Below are positions 32,761 through 44,912 of a stretch of 64,000 nucleotides of DNA, one piece after another. The translations under genes were made by a program, and so were the position numbers. How positions within the stretch are numbered: the first letter of the stretch is position 1; every line of letters begins with the position of its first letter. Source of the stretch: Notamacropus eugenii (taxonomy: Eukaryota > Chordata > Mammalia > Diprotodontia > Macropodidae); assembly GCF_028372415.1 (NCBI RefSeq), contig NC_092872.1:281297206-281361205 (forward strand), read 5' to 3'. The notes below the pieces were generated by a model that searched no databases, had not been told where the DNA came from, and was given only the letters and a program-made list of their open reading frames with translations.

Positions 32761-32989
32761 TCTGTTAAGCTCAATGTTGGTCAATGCCTATGCGTCTGTT
32801 CTAATGGTGGTATCAAGGCAGCCCATTCCCCATTTGCTCAATTCTGGCACAGTAAGGGCATGCATGCTCATTCCTAGATCAACCCTGGTTGATTAGAAGG
32901 CTTTTAGACAACAATGTGAACATTGAGCAGGCCTGTATTACCTCATGAGATCACAGATGAGATTTTAGACACGGTATCATAGGACCATG

Positions 32990-33168
32990 TACCTTTGTCT
33001 GGGAGGCACTTCAGAAGCTATCTAACCCAAGCTCCTCATTTTACAGATGGGGAAACTGAGGTTTAGAAAGGCAACACACAGGTAACAAGGTAACAGGTTC
33101 ATACACATAGTGTACATGGTAGAATTTGAAACCAGTACCTCTGAACCCAGAACCAATGTTCTTCATAG
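32990..33168 (-). repeat. CORE-SINE/MIR, antisense
   Basis: 'cattttacagatggggaaac', 'gtttagaaaggcaacacaca' and the head words near 33125-33160. Confidence 0.7.
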
Positions 33169-33439
33169 TTTTATTACATGTTGCTGTGAGTGCCTTGAGG
33201 TATCGCTGCCCCAAGTGACTTGGATGTGCATTAAGTAGGCACCTCAGAGATCATTTTTTCTGGTCTTGAGGAAGGGGAGGAGATCCCAAAAGTTTGGGAA
33301 AGATTAGATCAGGTGACCAAGAAGATGTAAATCACTACCAACCTGTATGTGTGTTTTCTCAAATGAAATCATTGTGAAACACTTTGCATGGGTGTGGCTC
33401 ACAGTAGTTGCTTACTAAATGCTTATTCTCTTTCCTTCC

Positions 33440-33690
33440 ATTCTAGACTGCAGAACTGAGTGGCTAGCATGCTCAGCTTGAAGTCAGAAAGCTCTGGGAT
33501 CGAATCCTGACTCAGATACTTCCTAGTTATGTGAATTTGAGCACCTCATTGGCATGATAGATTACCCAGAAGAGAAAGTGATTCTCTCATGTCACACACA
33601 TTTCTGAGTCTCAGTTTCTTCATGTGTAATATGGGGATAACAATGCTTCCTATCTCATTGGATCCAAAGAGACAACAATTTAAAGCTGGA
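33440..33690 (+). repeat. MIR/CORE-SINE with an internal insertion
   Basis: The head (33465-33545) and core (33605-33640) are separated by about 50 extra bases with no SINE character. Confidence 0.65.
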
Positions 33691-33859
33691 AGACACCTTA
33701 GAAGTCCCTTATTTTAGAGATGACAAACCTGACACCCAGAAGATTATAGGAACACATAAAGGGAAGGGTGGATGAAACCTCAGCTAATGGATTTTGGGAC
33801 TGGGGTTACATTAGCCTCATAGGTTTAGAGCTTGTAGGAACCTTAAGGTGCAATTTTTT

Positions 33860-34243
33860 GGGGACATGTTGAGTTTAGAATGTCATCCAGTTCAAGATAC
33901 CCTCTAGGCAGCTGGAGATGTGAGAATGGAGGCTACAAGAGAGGTTAGGGCTGGATTCATAGAACTGAGGAGCATCTGCCTGGAGCTGGTCATTCATCCA
34001 TAGAAGCTAATGAGACATAGCATATTGAAAGAAGACAAAATGACCCAGGACAGACTATGTAGGGGATACTCATAGTTAGAGGACTGGGCCTTAATGGAGA
34101 TCAAACAAGGAAGACAGAGAAAGAGTTATCAGACAGGTTGGAGGAGAACCCAGAGATGTCAGTGGCATGAAAGCTTTGAGAGAAGAGAGTGTCAAGAAGA
34201 GGTGATTGAGAGCATTAACAGCTGCAGAATGGTAAAAGAAGGG
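33860..34243 (-). mobile_element. L2 LINE, antisense, RT/3' region
   Basis: 'gacatgttgagtttagaatg' is the antisense of the LNMSK block. Then 'gcagctggagatgtgagaat', 'gttggaggagaacccagaga' and 'aagaggtgattgagagcatt' in order. Confidence 0.7.
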
Positions 34244-34375
34244 GGAAGGGAAGAAGCACTTATTAAGCACCTACTATGAGCCAGGAACTGTGCTGAGCAC
34301 TATATTTCTCAATTCTTCTTACAATCCTGTGAAGTAGGTGCTAATACAGTTTCTATTTTATAGCTTGAGGAATGG
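34244..34375 (-). repeat. MIR, antisense
   Basis: 'cttattaagcacctactatg' and 'ttacaatcctgtgaagtagg'. Confidence 0.75.
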
Positions 34376-34574
34376 CAGCCATCCAGACTTTGGTCCTGCC
34401 ACTGGGCTTCAATGCTTCTGGAAGAGCCAGTGAGACTGATGACTTTGTGTAGCTCTGCCTTACTTAAATCCAATTCATGCTCAAGTCAACACATCACCCC
34501 ATGATGTCATTGGTCCACTTCAAAATGAGGAATGAACAAAACAATAGCAAGGGGCAACACCCCCCATTAGAACT

Positions 34575-34785
34575 GAGGAAAAATCTGAGATGTTCAGGTC
34601 ACATTGACCTTAAGTGGGGTAAGGAAGCTGGGGGTCCTGGTGGAGGCCTCAGGCATTCTTCCTCCTCTGTGTTTCTCTGCTTCCCCTCTCTAGGCCTCAG
34701 TTTCCTCCTCTCTAGAAGAAGAAAGTTGGAGCAGGTGACATCTGGGTCCTCTCAAGTCTGGCTCTTTTGACCCATAAATGTAAGA
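34575..34785 (+). repeat. MIR-type SINE, degraded
   Basis: 'taggcctcagtttcctcctc' and 'tcctctcaagtctggctctt'. Confidence 0.6.
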
Positions 34786-34904
34786 GCAGGAGTGAGTTAT
34801 CTGCTGCTTGAAATGATTCTGGGGGAAAAAATAAGTCTTGCTCGTGAATTTCCAAAGAGTGACAGATTGTGAGAGCCAGAGTCAGGTAGTTGTTTAACCA
34901 TGAT

Positions 34905-35160
34905 TCATCCCATGATTGAGTGATCAGTGCACTCATCTTGGAGTTAGAAAGGTCTGGGATCAAATCCTGCCTCAGACATTACCTAGTTGTGTGAGTCTGG
35001 GCATCTCATAGCATCACAGACATAGTGCTGAAAGGGACCTTAGAGTCCCTTTCTATTTTTCTGAGCCTCAGTTTTTTCATGAGTAAAATGGGGATAATAA
35101 TAGCTTCTTCCTCATAGGATCAAAAATATGTAAAAACAAGACATAAGTGTGAGCTCTTAT
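34905..35160 (+). repeat. MIR/CORE-SINE split by a short antisense SINE scrap
   Basis: Head 'gatcaaatcctgcctcagac'. The interruption near 35010-35055 ('gctgaaagggaccttagagt') has the wrong orientation. Core and tail resume at 35060. Confidence 0.6.
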
Positions 35161-35234
35161 TATATTTTCTTTAACTTAAAAGCAGAACTTACAAAGCCAG
35201 TCTTACAGAGGATGATGGGGAAGCCTCCCAACTC

Positions 35235-35385
35235 AGAGGCAGTGTGGTTGGTACGTAGTAGAACCCTCTACAGCCTTAAACGTGGAAGACTTCATTTCAA
35301 ATCCCTTCTCTGTTTCATAAAACACTTTGACTTTGGGGAAGTCACTCAGGTCCCACATCTATCTTATGAAGGGTTGCACTAGGTC
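35235..35385 (+). repeat. MIR-like fragment
   Basis: 'ggcagtgtggttggtacgta' and 'ggggaagtcactcaggtccc'. Weak. Confidence 0.4.
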
Positions 35386-36109
35386 TTGTTTAAAAATTTT
35401 TCCATAACTGTATTTCAAGATAATTTCTTTCTTCTTTGCCTTTCATATTTTATTTTATGCCTTCATGATTCCGAGAAGAGGCCCATCAACTGCCCCAGGG
35501 ACAGTCAGAGGGATCCCAAACACAAATGGGGAAGATGGCCCATTTCATTCCTTTCTATTCTAAGTCTGTGATCATAAACCCTGAAGAGGCCCAGGTAGGG
35601 ATGGATCTGCCCACGCTGATGAAGACCTATGCTTTTTGGAGTCCTGAAGCAAAAAGAAAACAACTAGCCTCCTGAGGGAGGCCACATACCAGTTTCCTCC
35701 CCTTCCTGAGACTCTGCTTTCCCATCTGTAAAGTGAATGAGTCGGACAACATGATCTCTTGGGTCTCTTAAGTTCTTGTCCTATAGACTATGGAACAGAC
35801 TGCAGAATCTTGGGCCACCTCCAAATCTCACCCCTAGCCCACCTGAAATTGTACCACCAAGGACTCTTTAAAGTACTTTGGCATAAGGCATTGAAAGACA
35901 TCTCAAATGATCAGCCAAGGGGAGGAACCTGCTAATTCCTATTACTCCCTTGGGCCCTAGCACTCTGTGGAGTTAACAGAGAACAGGCCCCTGACCCTGC
36001 CACAGGCCAGGCAGTGGAGACAGGCCTGAATTGGCCTTGGTGAGATACTTGGTCACGCCTCAGAGTATTAAGCCAGTGTGCCCCTTGGCTCACTAGATGT
36101 AATGGGAAG
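35386..36109. other. Mostly unrecognised; MIR piece at about 35695-35815
   Basis: The MIR piece shows 'gctttcccatctgtaaagtg'. The rest is unassigned. Confidence 0.4.
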
Positions 36110-37870
36110 GAGAAAAGTCATTCAGAGTTCTTCATTGAACAGTATTGCTGTTACTATGTATAGTGTTCTGGTTCTGTTCACTTCACTGTGCATTGGTTCA
36201 TGTCTTTCCAGGTTTTTCTGAGAGCATCCTGCTCGTAATTTCTTATAGCACAATAGTATTCCAATACAATCATATACCTCAACTTGTTAAGCCATTCCCC
36301 AATTGATAGGTATTCCCTAATTTTCAATTCTTAGCCACCACAAAAAGAGCTACTATAAATATTTTTGTACATACAGGACCTTTTTCTTTTTTTAATTTAA
36401 TTTTTTATTTTTTTAATCTCTTTGGGATACAGACCTAGTCATGGTGTTATGGGTCAAAGGGTATGCATGATTTTAAAGCCCTTTGTGCATATTTCCATAT
36501 TGCTCTCTACAATGGATCAATTTACAACACCACCAATAGTGTATTAGTATATCAGTTTCCCCACATCCCCTCCAACATTTGTTATTTCCTTTTTCTGTCA
36601 TTAGTCAATCTGATAGGCGTGGGATGGTACCTTAGGGTTGTTTTAATTTGCATTTCTCTAATCAATAGTGATTTAGACCACTTGTTTATATGACTATAGA
36701 CAGCTTTGATTTCTTTGAAATTACCTGTTCATATCCTTTATCAATTGGAGGATGACTTGTATTCTTATAAATTTGACTAAGTTCTCTATATAGCTGAGAA
36801 ATGAGGCCTTTGTCAGAGATACATGACGTAAAAAAATTTCCCCCAGTTTTCTGCTTCTCTTCCAGTTTTGGTTGCATTGGTTTTGTTTATGCAAAAGCTA
36901 TTTAATTTTATATAATGAAAATTATCAGTTTTACATTTTGTAATGTTCTCTATCACTTCTTTTGTCCTACATTCTTCCCTTATCCCTAGATCTGACAGGT
37001 AAACTATTCCATGCTTTCCTAATTTGCTTATAGTTTCACCCTTTGTGTCTAAATTATGCACCCATTTTAAACTTGTCTTGGTATATGGTGTGAAATATTG
37101 GTCTACACCTAGTTTCTGCCATACTGTTTTCAGGTTGCTCAGAAGGTTTTGTTAAATAACGAGTTTTTGTCCCAAAAGCTTGAATTTGGGGGTTTATTAA
37201 ATGCTAAATTATTATGGTCTTTTGCTACAAAATATTGTGTACCTAATCTAGTCCATTGATTAAATGCTATTTTTTAGTCAGTACTAGATTGTTTAGCCAG
37301 TACTGCCATTTTATAATACAGTATGAGGTCTGGTATGACTAGGCCATTTTCCCTCACATTTTTTTCCTCATTGATTCCCTTGATATTCTTGACCTTTTGT
37401 TCCTCTGGATGAATTTTGTTAGTTTTTTTAGCCCTATAAAACAGTTTTTTGGTAGTTTGATTGATATGGCACTGAATAAGTAGATTAATCTAGGTACAAT
37501 TGTCATTTCTATAATGTTGTCTCAGTCTACCCATTAGCAATTAATATTTATCCAATTATTTAGATCTGACTAATGACAAAACATTAAAGAATGTTTTATA
37601 ATTGTGTTTCCTGGGTTTGTCTTGGCAGGTAGATTCCCAAGTATTTTATATTGTCTACAGTTATTTTAAATTAGTAATATACAGAAAAGCTGATGATTTA
37701 TGTGGGTTTATTTTGTATCCTATAAATTTGTTAAAGTTGTTAATTATTTCAATTAGTTTTTTTAGTTGTTTCTCTTGTATTCTCTAAGTATACAATTGTA
37801 TCGTGTGCAAAGAGTGATAATTTCAAGCAACTTTGCTACCTTTTTTTATCTGTAAATTTGGACTAACAGC
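36110..37870 (-). mobile_element. L1 LINE, ORF2 C-terminal half and part of 3' UTR, antisense
   Basis: A continuous 1.75-kb L1 stretch. Plus-strand landmarks include 'tagcacaatagtattccaat', 'accaatagtgtattagtata', 'ttaatttgcatttctctaat' and 'ttggttttgtttatgcaaaa'. On the minus strand the relic reads CISDKGLISQLYRELSQIYK (36780-36830), an ORF2 block. Stops are abundant, so the copy is fossil. Confidence 0.88.
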
Positions 37871-37960
37871 AGTTCCCTTACTGGACTGTGCTAAGGATTG
37901 AAAGACATCACGTATATGAAACCCTTTGTAAATTTTAAAACACTAGACAAGCGTTAGCTA
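37871..37960 (+). repeat. MIR tail fragment
   Basis: 'ctaaggattgaaagacatca' and 'aaaccctttgtaaattttaa'. Confidence 0.4.
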
Positions 37961-39424
37961 GCATTTGCATTGTCATCCTCAGTGGCCAAGGCCAATAGAG
38001 GCCCAAGGAAGGACCAGGCTGACCCAGGGAGCTCCTGAGCTTTCAGGTAAACCCTGGAAAACTAGCCCTGAGCATAGTGATGGAAACAGAGAGAATGGCC
38101 TGGAAAGCTGACCAATAGCAAGGGTGTCCGAGGTTTCTGGGGCAAACCATGAAGCAGTTGGTCTGAGCAATGTAGGGTATGTTGTCTGGCTTCCAGACAA
38201 ATCCCCTGAAACTCTGTACTCTTTGTTCTGTCTCTCTTTCTCTCTCTCTCTCCTCTCTTCTCTCTCTTCTCTTTCTCTTCCCCTACAAACCCTGAAGGAG
38301 TTCAGATCCCAGGCCCTGCTCTGAGATAAATTTAAATTAAAATACATCCAACAAGTATGTCCTTTGAAAGGCCCTGGAGACTTCCAGGCAAGATGGCTAC
38401 CTAGATAGGAAGCTGCAACTCAGCCATCATATACCTGCTGCAATGAGAACCTGAGACAGGTCAGGGCCCAGAGAGTCAGACATGGAAAGATGGTGACTTG
38501 GGATGAGGCGGGGCACGTGGGGCAAAGCAGAAACAAAGAGTGATTCATGACATCAGAGAAGAGGACGAAGAATGGATTCAGGGGAGAATCTAGCCCTGGA
38601 AATCAGGAGAGCTGTGGAAAAGGCTCCCAGAAGAAAAGAAAAACAGGAATGTCTTGTAGAGCCTGCCACAGGCAGGAGTTGCCTTGTGCTTCCTCCAAGT
38701 GCTCCCTCATTCTCCCCTTAGACTGTGGGTGTTTGTGGGAGAGAACATGCTAGGTTCGTTTGTTTTGGGGCTGGGATGTAGGGGAATGTTTTGTGGCTAC
38801 TGCTCTTTGCCATTTTGTTCAATGCATTTGTCTTCTGCTAACTGTGTCTCCTGGTTGACTGTTAAGGATGATGTCACCAATGGGGGCTTGTGGGTTATAC
38901 AGGTAGTGTAGAGTCTGAGAATAGTTGGGACCCTAAGCTACCTGGGGTCCTAAGCTGTGCTGAACTGAAAATTTCAGGAGTAGCCTAGAGGGGATACTAC
39001 TTTGACAATACTTTCAAACAAAATGCAAAACTAATTAAAATTTTTTTTTCTTAAGACTTAGTCTCCCTATGTCACAGAGGCTGTATGTAAATCACCCTCC
39101 ACAAGCCCCATCTCACTTCTTGCTGGCTTGTGAGCTATGACGTTCTTCATTTCCAAATGGTGCCCTACTTAGGCATTCTGGTGGTGTCTGCTCCTGGCCA
39201 CTTCCCATATTAGTGTGGACCTTGCACAGAACCCCTGATCTCAACTGATCCAGCAGCCCAGGACCAGGGATTCTGTGTGTACCCACCACTGCTGGCTATA
39301 AAATGATTGTACAGTAAAGAAAATTAAAGTAACAAGTCCTTAAATGGGACTTTTTGCTCTTGGAGACTTGAGCCCCTGCAGAAACATCTCCCTTAAGGCC
39401 TGTCTCTAGCTGTAGGTTAACAGG
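37961..39424. other. Unrecognised stretch with a CT-rich patch
   Basis: 38232-38282 is a CT-rich low-complexity tract. 'gcaagatggctacctaga' at 38388 recalls the start of the HAL1/L1 5' UTR but cannot be followed. No LTR pair or coding domain is seen. Confidence 0.4.
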
Positions 39425-39560
39425 CCATAAACCTAGAAGGCATCCAGAAAGCATCTTGCTCAATGCACCCACTATACAAATGAAGAAACAGAGGCCAAGA
39501 GAGTGGTTGGATTTAGGATTAGAGTGTAGCAGCCTTAGAAAACATTGAGCACAAAAATCA
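39425..39560 (-). repeat. CORE-SINE-like fragment, antisense
   Basis: 'caaatgaagaaacagaggcc' and surroundings. Weak. Confidence 0.4.
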
Positions 39561-39599
39561 TTAAATTTTTAAAATTATATTATTGATGGCCTTTTTTAC

Positions 39600-39785
39600 A
39601 CATCACTTTCACTTTCTAATTCCTTCCCTTCCCCTGGTACCTAACAAATCACTCTGTTGCTCTATCTGGACATCTCCAGCTTATTCTGCATCCTCAATGA
39701 TGTATCGTCACCATTATCTTGTGAGTGCGGTACACAGTGCCTGGCACACAGTCGGTGCTATGTAAATGCTTCCCTCCTTCCCTTC
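39600..39785 (+). mobile_element. L2-like 3' end
   Basis: 'cagtgcctggcacacagtcg' and 'gctatgtaaatgcttccctc'. Confidence 0.55.
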
Positions 39786-39884
39786 TTGCTCCTGTGCTTC
39801 CCACCCCACCCCCCCCAAGCTCTGCCAAGCACTGTAGTCACTCTCAACCTCTATTCTCTGACTTTAAATTACAAACTCAGGAAT

Positions 39885-40030
39885 CAGGTGAAATGAACCT
39901 TAAATCCACCAGCCCAATCCTCCTGTTTTATAGATGTAGAAACTGAAGCCCAGAGAAGAAAGAGATTTGTCCTAGGTGATATAATGCCTTAGAGAGAGCA
40001 CAGAGGAAGCAGGTTCTAATCCTGACTGTC
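39885..40030 (-). repeat. CORE-SINE, antisense, partial
   Basis: 'gttttatagatgtagaaact' and 'gaagcccagagaagaaagag'. Confidence 0.55.
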
Positions 40031-40779
40031 AGGCACTGCTGGTGTCCCTTTGGGACCAGACTCCAAAGCCTCCAGGTCCTGTCCAGATTTTAAGCCTCAA
40101 TTCCAAGATCCTGAATTAACTCTCATGGCAGGTCCTTGCCTGAAAGCCAGCCCTGCTGTCCAAGGCTGGGCCACGGGTGCCAGGTGGGTGTCCTCCCACC
40201 ACTGGGAACTTATCTCAGGAGCTGGTCTCCAGGCCCCCCAACAAAAAGCTGGTGATGGCCAGGCTTGGGCAATGCTTGGTTTGTCTAGGCAATGACCAGT
40301 CACAGATGCCAAACTTTGCCCACACTCTAGTGCCTAGTGGTAAATCTGGCAATTTCTTTGTGGCCTCCACTTGAAACTCAGCCTTCAGGAGTGGGTCACT
40401 AATGTAGCCCCAAAGAAGGAAGAAGCCAGTGCAGGGAGACAGACCTCTGTCACTCTCTGATGACCTGAGGGATGCTGGGGGGGAAGGTGCCTCCATTTAT
40501 TACTGTTAGTTATAGTGAGAGAAACTTATTGAGGGCTGGTGGCTCATGGAGGTCAGACATCACTCAGAACAGTGATAGAACCTCCCCCCACACACACACA
40601 CACCTCCCCTCCCCTGCAGCCTGCCTTGGGGCTTGGTGCTGGGTAGCAGAGAGGTCTCTGAGAATTTTAGTCAACCTTCTCTGGGCTTGTCTGACCTGGA
40701 GGGGCTTTAGAATGAGGGAGACCTGGGTCCTGTCTGATAACCTGGAAGAAGTATTAGCTTTGTTCTGCTTGATCGCACA
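40031..40779. other. No recognised feature
   Basis: Overlapping frames on both strands up to 133 codons (40472-40873) look like chance in GC-richer DNA. A short CA run lies at 40590-40604. Confidence 0.35.
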
Positions 40780-40918
40780 GGGCAGAGGGCAAGGACACGT
40801 TACAGATAGGCCACTTAGTCTTAATAGAAGGAGAAACCTCCTCATACGGAGCTGTCCTAGTGGGATGGTCTGACCTGGAGGTTCTCACTGGAAGCTGCAG
40901 AAAAGTCATGGACCATAC
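40780..40918 (+). mobile_element. CR1/L3-like LINE 3' region
   Basis: 'cagggcagagggcaaggaca', 'ggagaaacctcctcatacgg' and 'ctggaggttctcactggaag' follow the sense 3' end of these elements. Confidence 0.55.
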
Positions 40919-40934
40919 AATCAAAGATGGACAG

Positions 40935-41095
40935 CTGGGGTCCAGACCCCTCATACAGAGGAGGAAACTGAGGCCCAGAGAGGTCCGATGACTTGCCCAA
41001 GATCACATCGCTTGTTAGTGGAAGAATCAGGATTTGAATTCAGGTTCTCTCCCCCAAGTCCAGTGCTCATTCCACTAACCCATGTGCTCATGCCT
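40935..41095 (-). repeat. CORE-SINE/MIR, antisense, well kept
   Basis: 'gaggaaactgaggcccagag', 'tgacttgcccaagatcacat', 'gatttgaattcaggttctct' and a complete head. Confidence 0.85.
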
Positions 41096-41129
41096 CTCTT
41101 TGGGCATTGAGCAAAGAATGGGTGGATGA

Positions 41130-41215
41130 GCATGATACAAAATCACAGCCTTAGTCCCATTCCCTCCTTTTACAGATGAGGAAACTGAGGTTCAGAGAGG
41201 TCCCAATGAAATGGA
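41130..41215 (-). repeat. CORE-SINE fragment, antisense
   Basis: 'ccttttacagatgaggaaac' and 'tgaggttcagagaggtccca'. Confidence 0.65.
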
Positions 41216-41389
41216 TAGCACTCAAGATGTAAACCTTTGATTTACTACTTAAAGCTCTTCTCCTTTCTCCCTATGCATGGAGTTGTGTTGGTTTTGTCTT
41301 TGTATCTCTGTCATGGCTCCTTATAGTGGGCTCTTCATAAATCCTTCCTTCCTGAATGGATGGATAAATGAGAAAATGAGTGAATAAAT

Positions 41390-41645
41390 TGGAGGTAGCT
41401 GGTGGTACAGTGGACAGAGCACTGGTCCTGAGGTCAGGAAGATCTGAGTTATAGCCTCAGATACTTAGTAGCTGTGTGATCTGAATAAGTCACTTAACCT
41501 GTTTGCCTCAGTTTCCTCAATTGTCCAATGGAAAAAAATAGCACCTCCCTCCCAGAGGTGTTGTAAGGAGGTAATGAGATATTTGTAAAGCCCTTGCACA
41601 GTGCCTGGCACCTGGAAGGCACTATGTAAATATTTATTCCCTTCC
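41390..41645 (+). repeat. MIR/CORE-SINE, full length
   Basis: Head 'ggtggtacagtggacagagc', core 'tttgcctcagtttcctcaat', L2-like tail 'cacagtgcctggcacctgga'. Confidence 0.85.
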
Positions 41646-42119
41646 CCTAAAGGCCAGATTGCCTGGGAGGCAAAGATAAAATCAATCCCCAGAAAAACAA
41701 ACACAGGACCAATTTCCTGAATCTTCTAGAAGAAGCTTGGGTCAGATGGGGATTGGGTGAGGTGGGCAGATCTTGGAGCTTCTGCGGCAGTACCACATGG
41801 GGGGCTGCTCCTTCTGGGCTGACCTCCTTAGCATGGGTGAGGATGCCTTGCTGCCCTAGGAAGGAGGAGGCCTGGCAGATTAGAGAAGAGTCCCATGTGT
41901 CATCAGGTTCGGGCTAAATTGAGTCAACATCCCTGGGATACCAGCCAGAGCAAACATTCCTGGCCAAGCAAGACTATAACAATGGCTGCCAATGCCCACC
42001 CTCAGGTAAATGGGCACATGCTGCTGCCAGACTGGTTCATGGAGGAACAGGAGATGATTTGGAGGAGATGTGGTGGAACTGGAGAAACTTGCTTCTTGGA
42101 GTCAGGGACAGTCCTTGCG

Positions 42120-42150
<31 letters not shown>

Positions 42151-42769
42151 ATTTCATGAAGAATCAGGTCTAGGATCAGACAGTTTTATGAGAGGAGGTG
42201 ACCTTTATAGGACCAGTCTTGGATCTAATTATTCCCCTTCATGACTCTATTCTAGTCCTACTGGTCTGTTAGCTGCTGCACACCCCCCTTGTTAGCTGTC
42301 CCATCCTTCCCCCTCCCCCCCCTTCTGTACCATTTCCGGTTCTGGGGACTTTGAACAGACCACTGGTCATACCTGAAAGGTCTTCCCTTCTCCCCTCTGC
42401 CTGGGAGGATCTCTGACTGGTTCCCTTCAGGCACATCCAGATACTGCCTCCAATCAGACTGGTGACATTGCCTAAGTCTCTTCCAATTGCTTTGTATAAA
42501 CTTGGTCTTTGCTTATCTCTAATGGGGCCAGGGAGCCGGGAGGAGCCCTGGTGACCCTTGTGCTGTTGTCCCTTGATGCAGGCCTTGCACAGCTCCTGGC
42601 TGGTCCATTGTTCCTGGTGGGGCTGTTCTTCTCAATCATTGGGTAGTCCTCCATGACACAACACCCCCATTCCCTTCATGATGCCCAAAGAAGTGGTCTG
42701 AGGGCAGGCTCAGCCCCCATGCTCTACAGCTTGGCCTTCCCAGATCAAGGGACTCTCCTGATCACTCTC
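41646..42769. other. No recognised gene
   Basis: Contains the GT microsatellite listed separately and GC-richer DNA. Frames are short and featureless. Confidence 0.4.
42117..42150 (+). repeat. (GT)n microsatellite
   Basis: About 16 units with a CG interruption near 42126. Confidence 0.95.
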
Positions 42770-42905
42770 ATTACTTCTTATACAGACTGGACCCCTCCAG
42801 TACAATGTAAGCTCAAGGAGGACAGCAACTATTCTGTTCTTGTCTCTCTATCTCCAATGCCTTGCACATAGTAGGTGCTTAATAAATGTTTGTTGAATTC
42901 ATACA
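42770..42905 (+). mobile_element. L2 3' end
   Basis: 'atgtaagctcaaggaggaca', 'cttgcacatagtaggtgctt' and 'aataaatgtttgttgaattc'. Confidence 0.85.
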
Positions 42906-42984
42906 TACTAGGAGCCTATCCTGATCCTCTCCAACTATATTTTGTATTTATTTATTTGGGTACGTGCTATTCTCCTACAGAATA

Positions 42985-43050
42985 TAAGTTCAATCAATCC
43001 ATAAACATTTATTAAGCACCTACTATGCGCCAAGCACCATACTTAGCTAC
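42985..43050 (-). mobile_element. L2 tail, antisense
   Basis: 'aaacatttattaagcaccta' and 'ctatgcgccaagcaccatac', inside another L2 3' region. Confidence 0.65.
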
Positions 43051-43141
43051 TTGAAAGAAAGGACTGCTGTGTTTTTGTCTGTATTTTCAGCATCTGAAAG
43101 AGTCCCTAGCATCTAGCATGTTTTTAAGAAATACTTGCTGA
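43051..43141 (+). mobile_element. L2 3'-end piece interrupted by an L1
   Basis: 'gaaaggactgctgtgttttt' and 'gtccctagcatctagcatgt' are continued after the L1 by 'gaatgagtaactaaatg' (43913-43930). 43129-43141 is the left target duplication. Confidence 0.7.
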
Positions 43142-43903
43142 CCCTGACACACTCTTGGTGAACTGACCCAACCACTCTGAAGAGCAATCTGGAACTATAC
43201 CCAAAGGGCTACAAAACTGCGTACTGTAGCAATACCACTGCTAGGTCTCTATCCCAAACAAGTCAAAAAAAAAAAAAAGGGAAAAAGATCCATGTGTACA
43301 AAAATATTTATAGCAGCTCTTTTTTTGTGGTGACAAAGAATTGGAAATTGAGGGGATGCCCATCCATTGGGGAATGGTTGAACAAATGGTAATATATGAT
43401 TGTGTTGGAATATTGTTGGACTATAAGAAATGATAAGCAGAAGGATTTCAGAAAAACTTGGAAAGACTTACATGAATTGATGCAAAGTGAATTGAACAGA
43501 ACCAGGAGAACAGTGTGTACAGTAATAGTCACATTGTATGATGATCAACTGTGAGTGACAGCTGTTCTCAGCAATTCCAAGACAATTCTGAAGGCCTTAT
43601 GAAAAATGCTATCCACCTCCAGAGAAAGAACTAATGGACTCTGAATGTAGAGTGAAGCATTTTTTTTACTGTCTTTATTTTTCTTGTGTTGTTTTGTCTC
43701 TGTTCTCTTTTTTTAACATGATTAATATGGAAATATGTTTCATATACCTGCACATGTAAAATCTATATCAAAGTGCTAGCCTTCTCAAGGAAGGGGGAAG
43801 GAAAGGGGGGGAATTTGAAATTAAAAATATTATAAAAAACAAATGTTAAAAATTATTTTTATATGTAACTGAGAAAAATATAAATATTCTTTTAAAAAGA
43901 GAA
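43142..43903 (+). mobile_element. 5'-truncated L1 insertion with 13-bp target duplication
   Basis: It starts inside ORF2 near the C-terminus ('ctcttggtgaactgaccc', 'gggctacaaaactgcgtact'), includes the 3' UTR and ends in A-rich sequence. AAATACTTGCTGA flanks it at 43129-43141 and 43904-43916. Size is about 0.76 kb, a typical truncated L1. Confidence 0.9.
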
Positions 43904-43919
43904 AAATACTTGCTGAATG

Positions 43920-44090
43920 AGTAACTAAATGAGGAGTTTTGGATTAGAATTGTAGGTCAGATACTTACTTGATTCCTCTGGGAAAATCACCTGTCCTCTC
44001 TGGGACTCAGTTTTCTCATCTGTAAAATCACAGGGTTGGACTAGATTATTTCCAAGGTGTCTTCCAGCTCTGACCCTGGTGACCTAGTGG
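43920..44090 (+). repeat. MIR-type SINE
   Basis: 'tctctgggactcagttttct' and 'gttggactagattatttcca'. Confidence 0.75.
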
Positions 44091-44679
44091 CCTAGGAGGA
44101 CACCATGACCTTCCGTACCATGATGTTCCTTATTTCTTATCCAGGTTGGGCTTGGTGCCATTGGAGGTCCCTTCCATTGGGGGAATTCTCCAATTCTGAG
44201 TGTGTGAATCTGACTTCTCCCAAAGAATATAATAACCTTCTGGAGAGCTGGGACCATGTCTCAGGTTTCCTCTGGCAAGATACACACCTGAGAAAAGGAA
44301 GCCATCATCAGTGGCTTCACATGTGCACAAGGAGACATTCATGACAGAACCAAAGGGGAGCATACCTCAGTTTCCTCATCTGTGAAATAAGATGGTTGGA
44401 CTCAATGGTCTCTGAATTGTCTCCTACCTAGGTACTGTGGCAAGAACTAGGAACAGTTATGCCCAGGGCAAGTAACACAAACCTTGTTTGTACACCATGC
44501 CCATATCTTCACTTGGTGGGGTAAGACTGCCTTGTGCAGAGGATTCAGCCCAGCAGGTTACCAAGGTGCTCTCCCTACCTCCCATCCCCTAGCATTCTAT
44601 GGTCACTAATTATCCTACTAACTAGTTCCTAGACTCTGTTGTTCCTAGGACTTTCAGCATCTTCTAAATTTGGTACCCT
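44091..44679. other. Mostly unrecognised; MIR core at 44365-44440
   Basis: 'cctcagtttcctcatctgtg' marks the small MIR piece. Confidence 0.5.
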
Positions 44680-44912
44680 GGAATCAGGAAGACCTGGGTT
44701 CAAATGTGACCTCTGATACTTACCTGCTATATGACCCTGGGCAGGTCAGTTAATCACTGTTTGCCTCAGTTTCCTTAACTGTAAAATGGAGATAATAAAA
44801 GTACCTACCTTCCAGAGCTATTGTGAGGGTTTCAAGATAATATTAGTAAAGCATTTAGCACAGTGTCTGACACATAGTAGGTGCTTACTAAATTTGTATT
44901 TCTTTCCTTCTT
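44680..44912 (+). repeat. MIR/CORE-SINE, full length
   Basis: 'aatcaggaagacctgggttc', 'gtttgcctcagtttccttaa' and 'acacatagtaggtgcttact'. Confidence 0.88.

Noticed and set aside
37979-38347. 122-codon minus-strand frame
   Set aside because: Its Arg/Glu-rich core comes from the CT-rich low-complexity tract at 38232-38282.
38340-39420. Possible LTR or ancient retroviral piece
   Set aside because: No paired repeats, TG...CA ends, primer-binding site or capsid/polymerase motif could be seen.
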